A stretch of 64,000 bases of DNA from Gammaproteobacteria bacterium. Its GTDB lineage: Bacteria; Pseudomonadota; Gammaproteobacteria; UBA6429; Thiohalophilaceae. The notes under the pieces were generated by a model. That model saw nothing but the letters and a program-made list of their open reading frames with translations, ran no database searches and was not told the DNA's origin. The stretch is taken from assembly GCA_016125505.1 (NCBI GenBank), contig WGLP01000010.1:87710-151709 (forward strand), given 5' to 3'. Numbering within the stretch: position 1 is the first letter of the stretch; the number at the start of each line of letters is the position of its first letter. Shown in pieces: positions 18,718-27,985 of the stretch. A program made the position numbers and the translations under genes.

Positions 18718-19647
18718 TCAACCATATCTTCCGAAATTTCCAAACCCATCCACAGATACAAGCCATTTTCGATCGGCGACCTTCACACAATCCATGTGAT
18801 GCATACCTTTACTATTCCAGGAACCTTTGTTGCTCTCTTTCAAAAAACTCTCATTCACCAATTTTTCTTTGTATTCATCAGTAGATATTTCAACAATTTC
18901 AAATATCGAAATATTCTTCCCATAATATCCATTGCAATTTTGGGCAATTCTATATAATTTACTTTCTATCTCAACCACTCTCCCTCCCGGTCTTGCAATT
19001 GACAAATTATTTCGGATAAGTGGTGATTTCTTATGTAGGCTCCACGGACCATAAATTGAGTCAGCATAATACAGATTAAGCGTATCATTTTCCCTTGTGG
19101 ATACGAATAACCACCAATATCCTTTATGCTTAAATATTGACGCATCAGCAAAATGATAGCCGGACAATAGCGTTTTTACGTATTCCCATTTAGCAGGAAA
19201 TTCAACAGCCTTATAGAGTTTAACCGAATAATCCTGGCTACTTTCGGGTATCATGAAATAATCATTTTCACTACGGAATACATACGGATATGAAAGGTGA
19301 TAATTCTCGCTCAATATCACCTTTTGATATTCCCATCTTGTTCCATCTGTACTTTTGGAAAATGCAATTTCACCCTTATTTGTGTCAGTGTTGAATATTT
19401 CATAAAACAGATAAAACTCATTTTCTCCGCGTTGAACTAGAAACGGATCTGCAACAAAGGCTGCATTAACATCGGAAACATTATCACCCAATATTGATGG
19501 TGATTCCGAGCAGAATTTAATATCTGCAGACAAGGGATTATCTACAAAATAGACACAAATCGCCCAATCTCTCCGCTCGTGCGCAATATGCCTACCCACA
19601 ATTTTTTTCAGCATCATTTTAAAAGTCGAAACAACACTTAATTTCAT
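18718..19647 (-). CDS. five-bladed beta-propeller-like protein resembling the N-terminal domain of GINT1-type glycosyltransferases
   Basis: A 309-residue protein made of repeated blade-like units: VADPFLVQRGENEFYLFYE, GEIAFSKSTDGTRWEY, SYPYVFRSENDYFMIPES, FADASIFKHKGYWWLFVST, LNLYYADSIYGPWS and RPGGRVVEIESKLYRIAQ. This pattern is that of the N-terminal domain of glucosamine inositolphosphorylceramide transferase 1 and related bacterial stand-alone proteins, which share a GH43-like propeller. The bacterial members occur in polysaccharide loci, and their role there is not established. It sits between two glycosyltransferase genes on the same strand, so a part in building or modifying the repeat unit is likely (inference). 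Confidence 0.65.
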   Translation of the reverse strand: MKLSVVSTFKMMLKKIVGRHIAHERRDWAICVYFVDNPLSADIKFCSESPSILGDNVSDVNAAFVADPFLVQRGENEFYLFYEIFNTDTNKGEIAFSKSTDGTRWEYQKVILSENYHLSYPYVFRSENDYFMIPESSQDYSVKLYKAVEFPAKWEYVKTLLSGYHFADASIFKHKGYWWLFVSTRENDTLNLYYADSIYGPWSLHKKSPLIRNNLSIARPGGRVVEIESKLYRIAQNCNGYYGKNISIFEIVEISTDEYKEKLVNESFLKESNKGSWNSKGMHHMDCVKVADRKWLVSVDGFGNFGRYG

Positions 19648-19686
19648 ATTTATTACCGAATTTAATTTGCATTAATTAGGGTTAAG

Positions 19687-20709
19687 CTAATGCTTGTTTA
19701 TTTTATCTTCGATTATTTCCCATGCCGTCAATAATGCTTGGCTATGTCTATTTTGATCATATTCTTGTGATTTTAAATTCACCCATCGCCTAACATCTGA
19801 CCACCGCTCCTCGTCAATAAGTACTGAAGCAGCAGTGTTTGCCATGTCGTTCAATTGGCCAATCTCGAACAGACATTTTGAATGTAAAAACTCGGAAAGT
19901 GGAGCTCTATTAAAGCCCAAGGTTATAACGCCGTGACACATAGACTCTAATACTGTCAAAGGCATGCCTTCATTATTTCCCAAAAATAACATCAGGCTCG
20001 CCTCTTCAAAAATCTCATGTATTTGTTTGTGTGAAAATCCTTTTAATTCTATAAATTTTAATTTCTTATATATATCTGACGCTATTGATTGAATTTTAGA
20101 GGCGATTAAATTTAAAACAACCTTTGTATCTAATGGATTTTTTTCAAAACGTTCAAGCGCGGGAAAGACAATCGATTTCGACTTCTGGCTGAAATCGAAA
20201 TCATTATTTGCAGTGCAATAATCATTCTCAACATGATTTGGAATAACAATGACAGGGATATCCTTAACTATCTCTTTGAAAATTTCTGCATTACCATCTG
20301 ATACACAGAACACGCCTTTCAATGAAGGATTATTCCATATCTCAATCGCTTGCGGTGTTACAGGGAACGCCCCGATCGTTATATAGGCCCCTTGAGAAAA
20401 CAGCACTTTATTATTCCCGGGGAAATTGTCAATAGTTGGCAAGTATCTCCCTGGAATTACGACAACATCGGTTTCCACATTAATCATCTGACGAAACTGC
20501 TTTTCAGATATAAATAGATCATCAGCATTTTTCTTGGATACAAAAAATGTTTCTAGTCTACCCATCATCGTTACAACATAAGTTTTAACGCCATACTTAC
20601 GAAGAATTTGTGCGTGTTCAATAGTTACCTTTTGCCCACCCAGCAAGGCACTACTGTATGGATTACCTATTGCGCCAACAAAGTATATCTTTCTATTTAA
20701 ATTTATCAT
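19687..20709 (-). CDS. group 1 glycosyltransferase
   Basis: A 340-residue GT-B-like glycosyltransferase. It begins with INLNRKIYFVGAIGNPYSSALLGGQKVT, where the GGQK loop stands in the place of the usual acceptor-binding loop. The C-terminal half has VFPALERFEKNPLDTKVVL and EASLMLFLGNNEGMPLTVLESMCHGVITLGF, the latter matching the EX7E-type nucleotide-sugar site. Shorter than average for the family but with both lobes visible. It is 23 bases downstream of the next glycosyltransferase gene on the same strand. Confidence 0.8.
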   Translation of the reverse strand: MINLNRKIYFVGAIGNPYSSALLGGQKVTIEHAQILRKYGVKTYVVTMMGRLETFFVSKKNADDLFISEKQFRQMINVETDVVVIPGRYLPTIDNFPGNNKVLFSQGAYITIGAFPVTPQAIEIWNNPSLKGVFCVSDGNAEIFKEIVKDIPVIVIPNHVENDYCTANNDFDFSQKSKSIVFPALERFEKNPLDTKVVLNLIASKIQSIASDIYKKLKFIELKGFSHKQIHEIFEEASLMLFLGNNEGMPLTVLESMCHGVITLGFNRAPLSEFLHSKCLFEIGQLNDMANTAASVLIDEERWSDVRRWVNLKSQEYDQNRHSQALLTAWEIIEDKINKH

Positions 20710-20732
20710 GGTAATAATTTAATAATCAGGAG

Positions 20733-21980
20733 TTACTTATTACTCGAAGCTGCTTCTATCGTATCTGTATAAAAATCAAGCAGTCTAGCTCCTAGCACAT
20801 GTATTGAGAAATTATCTTCCACATGTCGTCGTGCATTCTTTTGCCATAATGGCCAATTACTCTTTGATTGAATCAAGAACTTAATCTTTTCGTATATAGC
20901 TTCGAAATCACGATCATCAACCAAAAACGCATCCTCTCCATCCACAACACATTCAGGTATCCCTCCGGTTTTGGTCGCGACTACCAGTAATCCGCTCGCT
21001 TGAGCCTCTTGTATAACAACGCCTTGAGTTTCCTCGTGAACTCCATCCCTGTCGCGTATACTCGGCAAGACAAAAATGTGGGCTTCAGAATACTGTTTTT
21101 TTAATTCCGCATCATTTAGCGCTTCCAACAAATGCACATGCTGGGTAAGATTTTCATCTGCAACATTTTGCAAAATTGCGTTTTTCTCTGGGCCTACGCC
21201 AACAATTCTATATTCAAGCTCATAACCTTCTTTTATTAGTTTGGATATGGCTTTAATTGCATAAATATGGCCTTTGTCTTTATGAAATCTGCCGACTGTT
21301 AGAATTATTAATTTGCCATTATTGGGATAATTTTTATTATGAAATGGATATTCATCAAGATTAATTCCTTGCGGAAGAATTCTTATTTTCTTTTCATCGC
21401 ATGACAATGAAATCAATTGACGCTTCGCAAATTCAGTATTAACAAAAAATAGATCTCCTTCTTTGAACACCTTGTCCATTTTTTCTTTTTCAAGCATGTT
21501 CACACCAGCAGGCGGCAGACCATGAAATGTTGTTATCAACGGAATGTTTAAAGTACGTTTTAAAAACAAGAATTGGTAACTCATTGCAATGGTGTGACTA
21601 TGAATGACATCATAATCGCCAGGCACTAATGAAGGCGCCATTGCAATCGCCCTGGCAAATTCTCTTAATGAGTCCTTTTTATTCGCGCCATACTTAAGAT
21701 ACTTAACTAACCCTTTATATGCCCTAACTGTATATTTAGAGAACGGCAAAAAATAAAGCAGTAAGGACTTAAAAAAATCTTTTGATGAAGCGATATAATA
21801 ATATTCTGTCTGATCCAGTAATTTGTATTTATCGACATCAGATTGCCACGAATCGCCAAGTATATCATTCGCAATAATTTTAATTGAGTTTCCCCTTTTT
21901 ATAGATTCTACTATCCAATTGAGGAGCCAAGGTTGTACCCTGTTTGGGAAATGTTCTGCCAAGACTAATATTTTGAGCAT
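20733..21980 (-). CDS. group 1 glycosyltransferase
   Basis: A 415-residue GT-B glycosyltransferase. I chose the ATG at 21980 (MLKILVLAEHFPNRVQPWL) because family members begin near this strand; an in-frame ATG at 22028 would add 16 atypical residues. Motifs: DVIHSHTIAMSYQF, TTFHGLPPAG, the donor-domain VGRFHKDKGHIYAIKAISKL, and the site HEETQGVVIQEAQASGLLVVATKTGGIPE. It is the first gene of the minus-strand group ending at 17703, and its promoter should lie in the AT-rich 268-base divergent region before the sulfotransferase genes. Confidence 0.9.
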   Translation of the reverse strand: MLKILVLAEHFPNRVQPWLLNWIVESIKRGNSIKIIANDILGDSWQSDVDKYKLLDQTEYYYIASSKDFFKSLLLYFLPFSKYTVRAYKGLVKYLKYGANKKDSLREFARAIAMAPSLVPGDYDVIHSHTIAMSYQFLFLKRTLNIPLITTFHGLPPAGVNMLEKEKMDKVFKEGDLFFVNTEFAKRQLISLSCDEKKIRILPQGINLDEYPFHNKNYPNNGKLIILTVGRFHKDKGHIYAIKAISKLIKEGYELEYRIVGVGPEKNAILQNVADENLTQHVHLLEALNDAELKKQYSEAHIFVLPSIRDRDGVHEETQGVVIQEAQASGLLVVATKTGGIPECVVDGEDAFLVDDRDFEAIYEKIKFLIQSKSNWPLWQKNARRHVEDNFSIHVLGARLLDFYTDTIEAASSNK

Positions 21981-22248
21981 ATGATGATCCGTCTTACTAC
22001 TTTGTGTTTTGATTATACAAAAGACCACAAACTGTTCATTTTGGACTCCGCATCAAAGAAACATAACTTACTGTTTTTTAAGATAATTTAACTACGACAT
22101 GGCTCCAAATTAGTGCCGATTTAGATTATAATAAAATGCTTTTATGATACCGAAGGATAGTCTGTAATTTCCACCATATAAAACAGAGACGACCTTTTGT
22201 TTTAGCAAATACGTTTATTTTAACTTTCTTTACACTTTAACCCGAACA

Positions 22249-23001
22249 ATGAAAACTTTTTTAAAACATTTATATTACAAATTTGTTCCCGAACTAAGAC
22301 GTAAACAAATCCATAAATATTTACATTTGTCTGAATACGAATACGCCAGGACCGCCGTATTTGAATCAAGCAAAGGTAATTTCTCATTGCGTGGATTTGA
22401 TCAGAAGAAATCCATTTTCGTACACATCCCCAAAGCAGCAGGGACTTCAATTGCTCTTAGCATATTTGGTGAGTTACCTTACCATTATAAAGCGATAGAT
22501 TATATTGTTATTTTTGGAAGAGAAACGTTTAACGAATATTTCAAATTCGCCTTTGTGCGGAACCCATGGGACAGAGTTTATTCTGCCTATAGTTTTCTGC
22601 AGAAAGGCGGGTGGGATGAAAAAGATAAAGCATGGGCCGAAAAGAACATAGCCCGGTTTAAAAGCTTTAATGATTTCGCGCTAAACTGGCTTACAACTGA
22701 AAACGTTCACAGTTATATGCACTTCATCCCGCAATATGAATTTATTTGTGACCGCCACAAACGAATTATTGTTGATTATCTAGGATACTTTGAAACAATT
22801 AATGAAGATTTTAACGAAATTTGCAGACGAATTACATGCAATTCCTCGTTAGCACATACAAACAAAAGCACAGAATTAAATTACACAAAATTTTATACGG
22901 AAGAAACTAAAGAATTAGTTGCGCAAATATATAAAACTGACATTGAATTATTTGGCTACAGCTTCAATGGGATAAAAGAAAAAACCACGATCAGGAAATA
23001 A
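22249..23001 (+). CDS. PAPS-dependent sulfotransferase
   Basis: A 250-residue sulfotransferase of the carbohydrate (chondroitin/dermatan 4-O-sulfotransferase-like, Sulfotransfer_2) type. The 5'-phosphosulfate loop is FVHIPKAAGTSI, and the 3'-phosphate site is FAFVRNPWDRVYSAYSFL; both look intact. It transfers sulfate from PAPS to a sugar hydroxyl. It is the first of two such genes five bases apart, which stand divergent from a glycosyltransferase operon. The cysC gene at 7876 can make the donor. AT-rich like its neighbours. Confidence 0.88.
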   Translation: MKTFLKHLYYKFVPELRRKQIHKYLHLSEYEYARTAVFESSKGNFSLRGFDQKKSIFVHIPKAAGTSIALSIFGELPYHYKAIDYIVIFGRETFNEYFKFAFVRNPWDRVYSAYSFLQKGGWDEKDKAWAEKNIARFKSFNDFALNWLTTENVHSYMHFIPQYEFICDRHKRIIVDYLGYFETINEDFNEICRRITCNSSLAHTNKSTELNYTKFYTEETKELVAQIYKTDIELFGYSFNGIKEKTTIRK

Positions 23002-23006
23002 CGTTA

Positions 23007-23846
23007 ATGTTTATTGCAGAAAAGCTCATATATATTGATCTACATAAAACCGGATGCACGCACATTAGAAAAATGCTGAGTGACACAATAGGTGGAGAAC
23101 TCGTCGGCAAACATAACCGCTCACCTCACCTTGATAGAACAAAATATATATTCGGTTCAATTCGCAATCCTTGGGACTGGTATGTGTCTCTGTGGGCCTA
23201 CGGCTGCAAACACCAAGGTGCAATTTATGGTAGAACAACAAGAAAGTTTGATATCGATTGTTACAAATCTGGCTTGCAAAGAGAAATGTACACAAAATTT
23301 TTTCCGTGGGTTTATGTATTAAGAACAATGATCTCGGATTTATTTAAACCTGCCCCTTTATGGAAAAAATTATATAGCGATCGTAATAACTCAGATAACT
23401 TTAAAAAATGGCTGCATATGATTTATGACCATAAAAGGAAATATGACTTGGGCGAGGGATTTGGCTTTAGCCCTATAAGTGTACACTCTGGTTTATATAC
23501 ATATCGATATTTGAAACTGTACTCAGATACAATTAATAATTTATATACGAGCTCAAAAAATTTAGGCACCTATAGCAATATGGTTGAGTTTGATTCAGAT
23601 CATAATGTATTAAACATGACCGTAAGAACCGAGTTTCTTGAGGAAGATCTTATACATGCCATTACATCTGCAGGTTACAAGCTAGATGAAAAGCAACTGG
23701 AAACTATAAATAATGGAAAAAATAATAAAACTAATGCATCAAGTCACCAAAAAAGCTCATATTACCTAGATGAAGACGCGGCCTCACTCATAGCCGAAAA
23801 AGAACGATTGATAGTTGACAAATACAAGTACACATATGAGCATTAA
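23007..23846 (+). CDS. divergent sulfotransferase-like protein
   Basis: A 279-residue protein with a sulfotransferase-like start: LIYIDLHKTGCTHIRKML replaces the usual HIPKTGGTS loop but keeps the Lys-Thr-Gly core, and FGSIRNPWDWYVSLWAYG matches the 3'-phosphate binding motif. The rest is not recognisable to me beyond an alpha-helical layout. It follows the first sulfotransferase after five bases, so the two are probably coexpressed and may sulfate different positions of the polymer. Activity is less certain than for its neighbour because of the divergent loop. Confidence 0.75.
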   Translation: MFIAEKLIYIDLHKTGCTHIRKMLSDTIGGELVGKHNRSPHLDRTKYIFGSIRNPWDWYVSLWAYGCKHQGAIYGRTTRKFDIDCYKSGLQREMYTKFFPWVYVLRTMISDLFKPAPLWKKLYSDRNNSDNFKKWLHMIYDHKRKYDLGEGFGFSPISVHSGLYTYRYLKLYSDTINNLYTSSKNLGTYSNMVEFDSDHNVLNMTVRTEFLEEDLIHAITSAGYKLDEKQLETINNGKNNKTNASSHQKSSYYLDEDAASLIAEKERLIVDKYKYTYEH

Positions 23847-23870
23847 AATAATTAATTTAACCGTTTGAGT

Positions 23871-25355
23871 TTACATTAGACGCGATACAATTTTATTTTT
23901 AAAGCGTTGAAAATAAATATAGATTTGCTGTTTTTCATCTGAATCCAGTATAGGAAGGATAAATACCAAGCCCACAAATACTACCATAATCAAGATTTTT
24001 CCCAAGATCGCTACCAGTAAGGATGAAGGGAGTAGATAAGAAATAAAATAACATGCAAGCCAGGTTATACTTATTACTATAGCCCTATTCCATGGCAGTT
24101 TCATATCGTAAAGTTTTCTTGATCCAGATTCAATCCATAACAATTGTGAAACAGAGCCAATTAAAAATGATACTGCCGCACCTATAAAGCCGAAGAATTT
24201 AATAAGCACTATAAAACATACAGTTAAAACTACAGCATTTAAATATGTACCTTTTGCAATAATGCTAGTCTTTTCATGCAGCAATATGCCTAAATTATTA
24301 AAATATGTTAATGCCATTGCAATCGACGAGGCAACCAGCAATGGCACAGCAGGACTTGCTGGCCAGAATGCTTTGTCTGCCATGATTTTTATAGCCACAT
24401 CAGCGAAAAGCGAAATACCGAGACCTACAAATGACAATGCAAACATTAATAAAATAAAAATCCTCTTATACACTTGATGCGCATTTGGCATTTTGTATAT
24501 CTCATATCGCATAGCTTGCCATACATTAGAAAACGGGTCCCATACAAAAATTAAGATCAAAAAACCAAACTTGCCTGCTAATGCATATAATCCCACTTCA
24601 TTTAGCCCAGAAAAAACTCTCAAGAAATATTTGTCAGCAGAATTCAAATACAATGTACCTAACGCGGAAAGCCATAAAGGCAGACTAAACATAATCATTT
24701 TTTTTGCTAACAATTTAGAGAAGGTTATTCCAGAATGCATATAAGTGTAAATGGATGCGAAAATCGCTGTTACAACAGTCGAGATTACCGCGCTATAAAC
24801 CACTCCTTCTACAGCCATCTTAAGATAAACAATCAAATATACATTCAAAAATACCTGTAATATTAATTTGAGAATACTAACGGCGAAAAATAAATAAGGA
24901 CGTTGATGCACTCTAATATATATCAACCCATAATCTTCCAGGGCTTGCGCAACAAGAATAATCGAGAACACTTGCATGACATGGGTATTTTGATTAGACC
25001 CCAGAGCTACACGAGCTGCTAGTTCCGAATTAAAAAACAGAACCAAGAACGCAACCGTTGTCGCTATAAATGTCACAATAAATGCTGTTGACATGACTTG
25101 TTTTTTTTCATATTCAGTATCAGCCAGCGAATAATATCTAAAAATGGCTTGCCCCATGCGCATCCCGAGAAAAATCTCCATCACGCCTACTGCAACTAAC
25201 AATAATTGTACAATCCCATAATCTTCCGGGGTTAGATATCGTGTATATACCGGCAGCATAAAGAAACCCACAAATCTTCTTAAAATATCAGCCGCACCAT
25301 AAATCGCAGTATGACTTATTGCTTTTCGATAAATATTTGGCTTGCCACTCATCAT
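23871..25355 (-). CDS. oligosaccharide repeat-unit flippase, Wzx/MATE type
   Basis: A 494-residue integral membrane protein with about 12-14 hydrophobic helices. The N-terminus SHTAIYGAADILRRFVGFFMLPVYTRYLTPEDYGIVQLL is the classic start of the polysaccharide transporter (Wzx/RfbX) family. It would move the lipid-linked repeat unit from the cytoplasmic to the periplasmic face of the inner membrane. It is followed on the same strand (upstream) by the ligase-like gene and a tyrosine phosphatase gene, so flipping and polymer transfer are encoded together. Confidence 0.92.
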   Translation of the reverse strand: MMSGKPNIYRKAISHTAIYGAADILRRFVGFFMLPVYTRYLTPEDYGIVQLLLVAVGVMEIFLGMRMGQAIFRYYSLADTEYEKKQVMSTAFIVTFIATTVAFLVLFFNSELAARVALGSNQNTHVMQVFSIILVAQALEDYGLIYIRVHQRPYLFFAVSILKLILQVFLNVYLIVYLKMAVEGVVYSAVISTVVTAIFASIYTYMHSGITFSKLLAKKMIMFSLPLWLSALGTLYLNSADKYFLRVFSGLNEVGLYALAGKFGFLILIFVWDPFSNVWQAMRYEIYKMPNAHQVYKRIFILLMFALSFVGLGISLFADVAIKIMADKAFWPASPAVPLLVASSIAMALTYFNNLGILLHEKTSIIAKGTYLNAVVLTVCFIVLIKFFGFIGAAVSFLIGSVSQLLWIESGSRKLYDMKLPWNRAIVISITWLACYFISYLLPSSLLVAILGKILIMVVFVGLVFILPILDSDEKQQIYIYFQRFKNKIVSRLM

Positions 25356-25451
25356 AATTTCCTAAACAACGGGGTTTAAAGGTCAGTTAATACAACACGA
25401 AACAGTTAAGCGACTTAATCGGCGATTACAAAATTTTAAGAAAAAAATTAT

Positions 25452-26753
25452 TTACAGATTCTTTGGTTCTTCTTTAGCTAATCTGCTGGCGACATTATTT
25501 AACATAGCTATCATCGCTATTTGTATCCAGAAAAATGGATAATACAAAACCGTAACGAATGCTCCAGCGACTATAAACCCAACAAGTCCAGCATCCAGTC
25601 CAAAAGATATAAAAGTAATATAATTTTTATTCGATCCTTTAATAATCTTTCTCGTTTTCGCATTTACATAAAATGCGGATAAAATCATTAGCACAAACCA
25701 AAAGAGGCCGGTATAGCCCATTTCCGCTGCTGCCTGTATATATATACTGTGTGGAACCTGAACTATCTTGAGCGGCCCCACACCCTCTGGATACAATTTC
25801 GATACATACGGCATCCAATTACCGTAACCTATGCCTAATACCGGATTCTCCTTGGCAAGTTCTATCCCGATTTTCCAGTAAGCAAGACGCTGCAACGACG
25901 TTGTATCATCCCCGCTATCTTCAAATCGTTTAATCTGCTCCTCGGGCAACAAATGATACAATGCGACTGCAAGCGCGATGACAACAATAAGAAATTTAAT
26001 TCCACCACGTATTTTAAATAAACCCCAAACCACTATGATCGCTAACGCTAATTGCGATCCTCTCGAACTTGCACCTATAACTGAAATGTACCCTGTCGAG
26101 GCGCAAATCAAAAAAATCCATTTCTTAAATCTTCCCCAATATTCCATAAACGACACACAGAATGCTATTGCTAGAGAACCAAAAATAAGCATTTGAATCG
26201 CGAACTCTCCAGAATTTCTAAACCATCCTGGAGATCCAATCAAACCATAACTGGCGAAGGAAAATCCTCGCCTCATCCAGTCATAAGCGCCATGCTGTCC
26301 CATCTTCAAATTGAAGAGTAAATATGCGCAGAGAAAGAGAATTAATCGCCTCTCTGTATTTACAATTGAAGTCAATAAGAAATAAACAATTACCCAGGTC
26401 AACATCGTATTTCTATCTTTCCATGAAACCATTGGGTAATAAGAAAAAATCCCCGACAGAACAATAATTATCGCCATCACAACAAATAATTTATTCAATG
26501 GGTTTCCAACCCAGACAACTGACTTATCTGCAAAAGCAGCTGCCAAAGCCAGCAGCATAAAGAGGAATGCCCAAGGAAGTACGTCAATTGAAGGATATAG
26601 GATTTGCGGGCGCACATATTCAAACAGAAAATATGCGCAGAGAAACCAAAATGAAATGTGTTCTTTTCTCAACCCCTTCCATAGGGCGCCGATATTGACC
26701 GAGTAATACTCTTTTATGTCAATTGGCTGTTCGGATTTTTGCGGTAACGGCAT
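25452..26753 (-). CDS. O-antigen ligase/polymerase family membrane protein, exosortase A locus type
   Basis: A 433-residue protein with about 10-12 transmembrane helices and a large periplasmic loop near RGSQLALAIIVVWGLF and GIELAKENPVLGIGYGNWMPYV, followed by PHSIYIQAAAEMGYTGLFWF; the PHS-type segment is typical of the Wzy/WaaL ligase fold. XrtA loci commonly hold such a putative ligase (PEP_O_lig type). I chose the ATG at 26753; a frame from 26819 is open but would overlap the upstream phosphatase gene more deeply. Even so the two genes overlap by 35 bases. Confidence 0.85.
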   Translation of the reverse strand: MPLPQKSEQPIDIKEYYSVNIGALWKGLRKEHISFWFLCAYFLFEYVRPQILYPSIDVLPWAFLFMLLALAAAFADKSVVWVGNPLNKLFVVMAIIIVLSGIFSYYPMVSWKDRNTMLTWVIVYFLLTSIVNTERRLILFLCAYLLFNLKMGQHGAYDWMRRGFSFASYGLIGSPGWFRNSGEFAIQMLIFGSLAIAFCVSFMEYWGRFKKWIFLICASTGYISVIGASSRGSQLALAIIVVWGLFKIRGGIKFLIVVIALAVALYHLLPEEQIKRFEDSGDDTTSLQRLAYWKIGIELAKENPVLGIGYGNWMPYVSKLYPEGVGPLKIVQVPHSIYIQAAAEMGYTGLFWFVLMILSAFYVNAKTRKIIKGSNKNYITFISFGLDAGLVGFIVAGAFVTVLYYPFFWIQIAMIAMLNNVASRLAKEEPKNL

Positions 26754-27273
26754 TGACGGTTTTTTCGATGTAAGTAAAACAGTTTTTGAAATAGGATTCC
26801 GAACGCATATAGGGATCATAAATGTATGGCTGCGCAGGTTTGCCCCACATCCCCAACAACGTCGTATAATGTTTCATTGCAAGATTATGATGTATTAATT
26901 CCGCTTGCCACGGCTCCATCGCCAGCAATAAATCAGAGTTTCTATATTGCGGATACATTATTGGTGTCGTGCGATGAACTTCCAGATTATATCCCATGCT
27001 TTTTGCTGTGCTAATAGCTTGCGGGTCGGCATGCGCCCCCTCAATCGCATGAATGCCTACCGAAATCGCAGGCACCCCCAGGGATTTTGCAACTGCTTCA
27101 GCAAACGCACTCCGACAAATATTACCCGTGCAGACAAAGACAAGGCGTTCAATCCTGTCCCATGGGACCTGATACTGTTGATAGCGGCCAAGGAAATATC
27201 GAACTTGATGCCATTTGGTCTCAATAAACCCCCTGCGTGATCCATAGCGCGTATTAAACCAATTCATAATCAT
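26719..27273 (-). CDS. low-molecular-weight protein-tyrosine phosphatase
   Basis: A 184-residue protein. The P-loop VCTGNICRSAFAEA gives the catalytic CX5R motif, and the acid loop is DPYMRSESYFKNCF. An N-terminal extension of about 35 residues precedes the usual start of the domain. Starts at 27273 or 27267 are both possible; the former has GAAAG eight bases upstream, while the open frame runs on to 27363 without a ribosome binding site. Wzb-type phosphatases act on the autophosphorylated tyrosine kinase of capsule systems; the matching kinase is at 40959-41816. It is the first gene of this minus-strand unit. Confidence 0.88.
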   Translation of the reverse strand: MIMNWFNTRYGSRRGFIETKWHQVRYFLGRYQQYQVPWDRIERLVFVCTGNICRSAFAEAVAKSLGVPAISVGIHAIEGAHADPQAISTAKSMGYNLEVHRTTPIMYPQYRNSDLLLAMEPWQAELIHHNLAMKHYTTLLGMWGKPAQPYIYDPYMRSESYFKNCFTYIEKTVNAVTAKIRTAN

Positions 27274-27401
27274 TATTATTCTTTCAGTTGAGTTGATTGC
27301 CCGTTTGGATTCAGACATGCGAGATCTTGCGGAAATAGACTGCGCGATGCTTACATTCACCAAATGCGCTAACTGACCATTTCTAAAACTGCCTAGTTTA
27401 C

Positions 27402-27985
27402 ATGAATCGCGCGTTCGCCCTCGACTCTAATCGCTAGCTCGCCCCGGCAATAACCCATCACCTGAGGAGGCGCGAATTAGCCACATTCGCAACGCAGCCC
27501 TGCTCTAATGCTGCCCGTGTCCATTAAGAAAAGGGTTATCAAGCAACTCCAGTAACATGCTGTTCTCCCTGGACGTATGCTTTTACCGATGCCAGAAATG
27601 ACCACTGAATAATTGTTACGTTCGCGCAAACGCCTTCACATTATCGCTATTTCCTTTATTCCGTTGTCTACGATTGAAGCACTCTCGAATAAATTCGCTT
27701 TGTTGACTTGCCAGTCCAGGAATATACCCACTCCAGAAACCTGATTTGTTGATGCACCTGGCGGCTTACCTATTGATTTTTATCATGTTCTCGGCCTGTT
27801 GGCCCAGAACCCGCGCAAACTGTGGAGACTATCCGACAGCTTCTCTCCCAGCAGGATTTATTTGTGCACTACCACAGTATTCCGGCAACTGACCAGAATC
27901 TCTTCAGCTAGCCCCCCCGTCCACGCTCTGCTTGGAAACATGGACTGGCGTGGTGCTATCGCCAAATAGAATGGAGGCCTTCAGC
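27402..27985 (+). pseudogene. decayed ATP-grasp gene, relative of the intact gene at 30607
   Basis: This stretch aligns along its length with the gene at 30607-31776. It begins ATGAATCGCG (the intact gene begins GTGAATCGCG) and encodes MNRAFALDSNR, then hits TAG at 27435-27437. Further shared blocks, in the same order, include the one at 27583 (AAATGACCAC in both; intact 30838), the one at about 27663 (ATTGAAGC, CGAATAAAT; intact about 30929), 27850-27905 (intact about 31170-31230) and 27935-27970 (intact about 31380-31410). Deletions of about 50 bases early and about 230 bases by the end, plus frameshifts and stops, rule out function. Translated across frame changes it still gives SIPATDQNLF where the intact protein has CIPGTGQGVF. 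Confidence 0.8.

Noticed and set aside
27760..27985. First read as a remnant of a different gene (branching glycosyltransferase) fused to the ATP-grasp remnant
   Set aside because: Closer comparison showed that it aligns with the middle and later part of the intact ATP-grasp gene in the same order.
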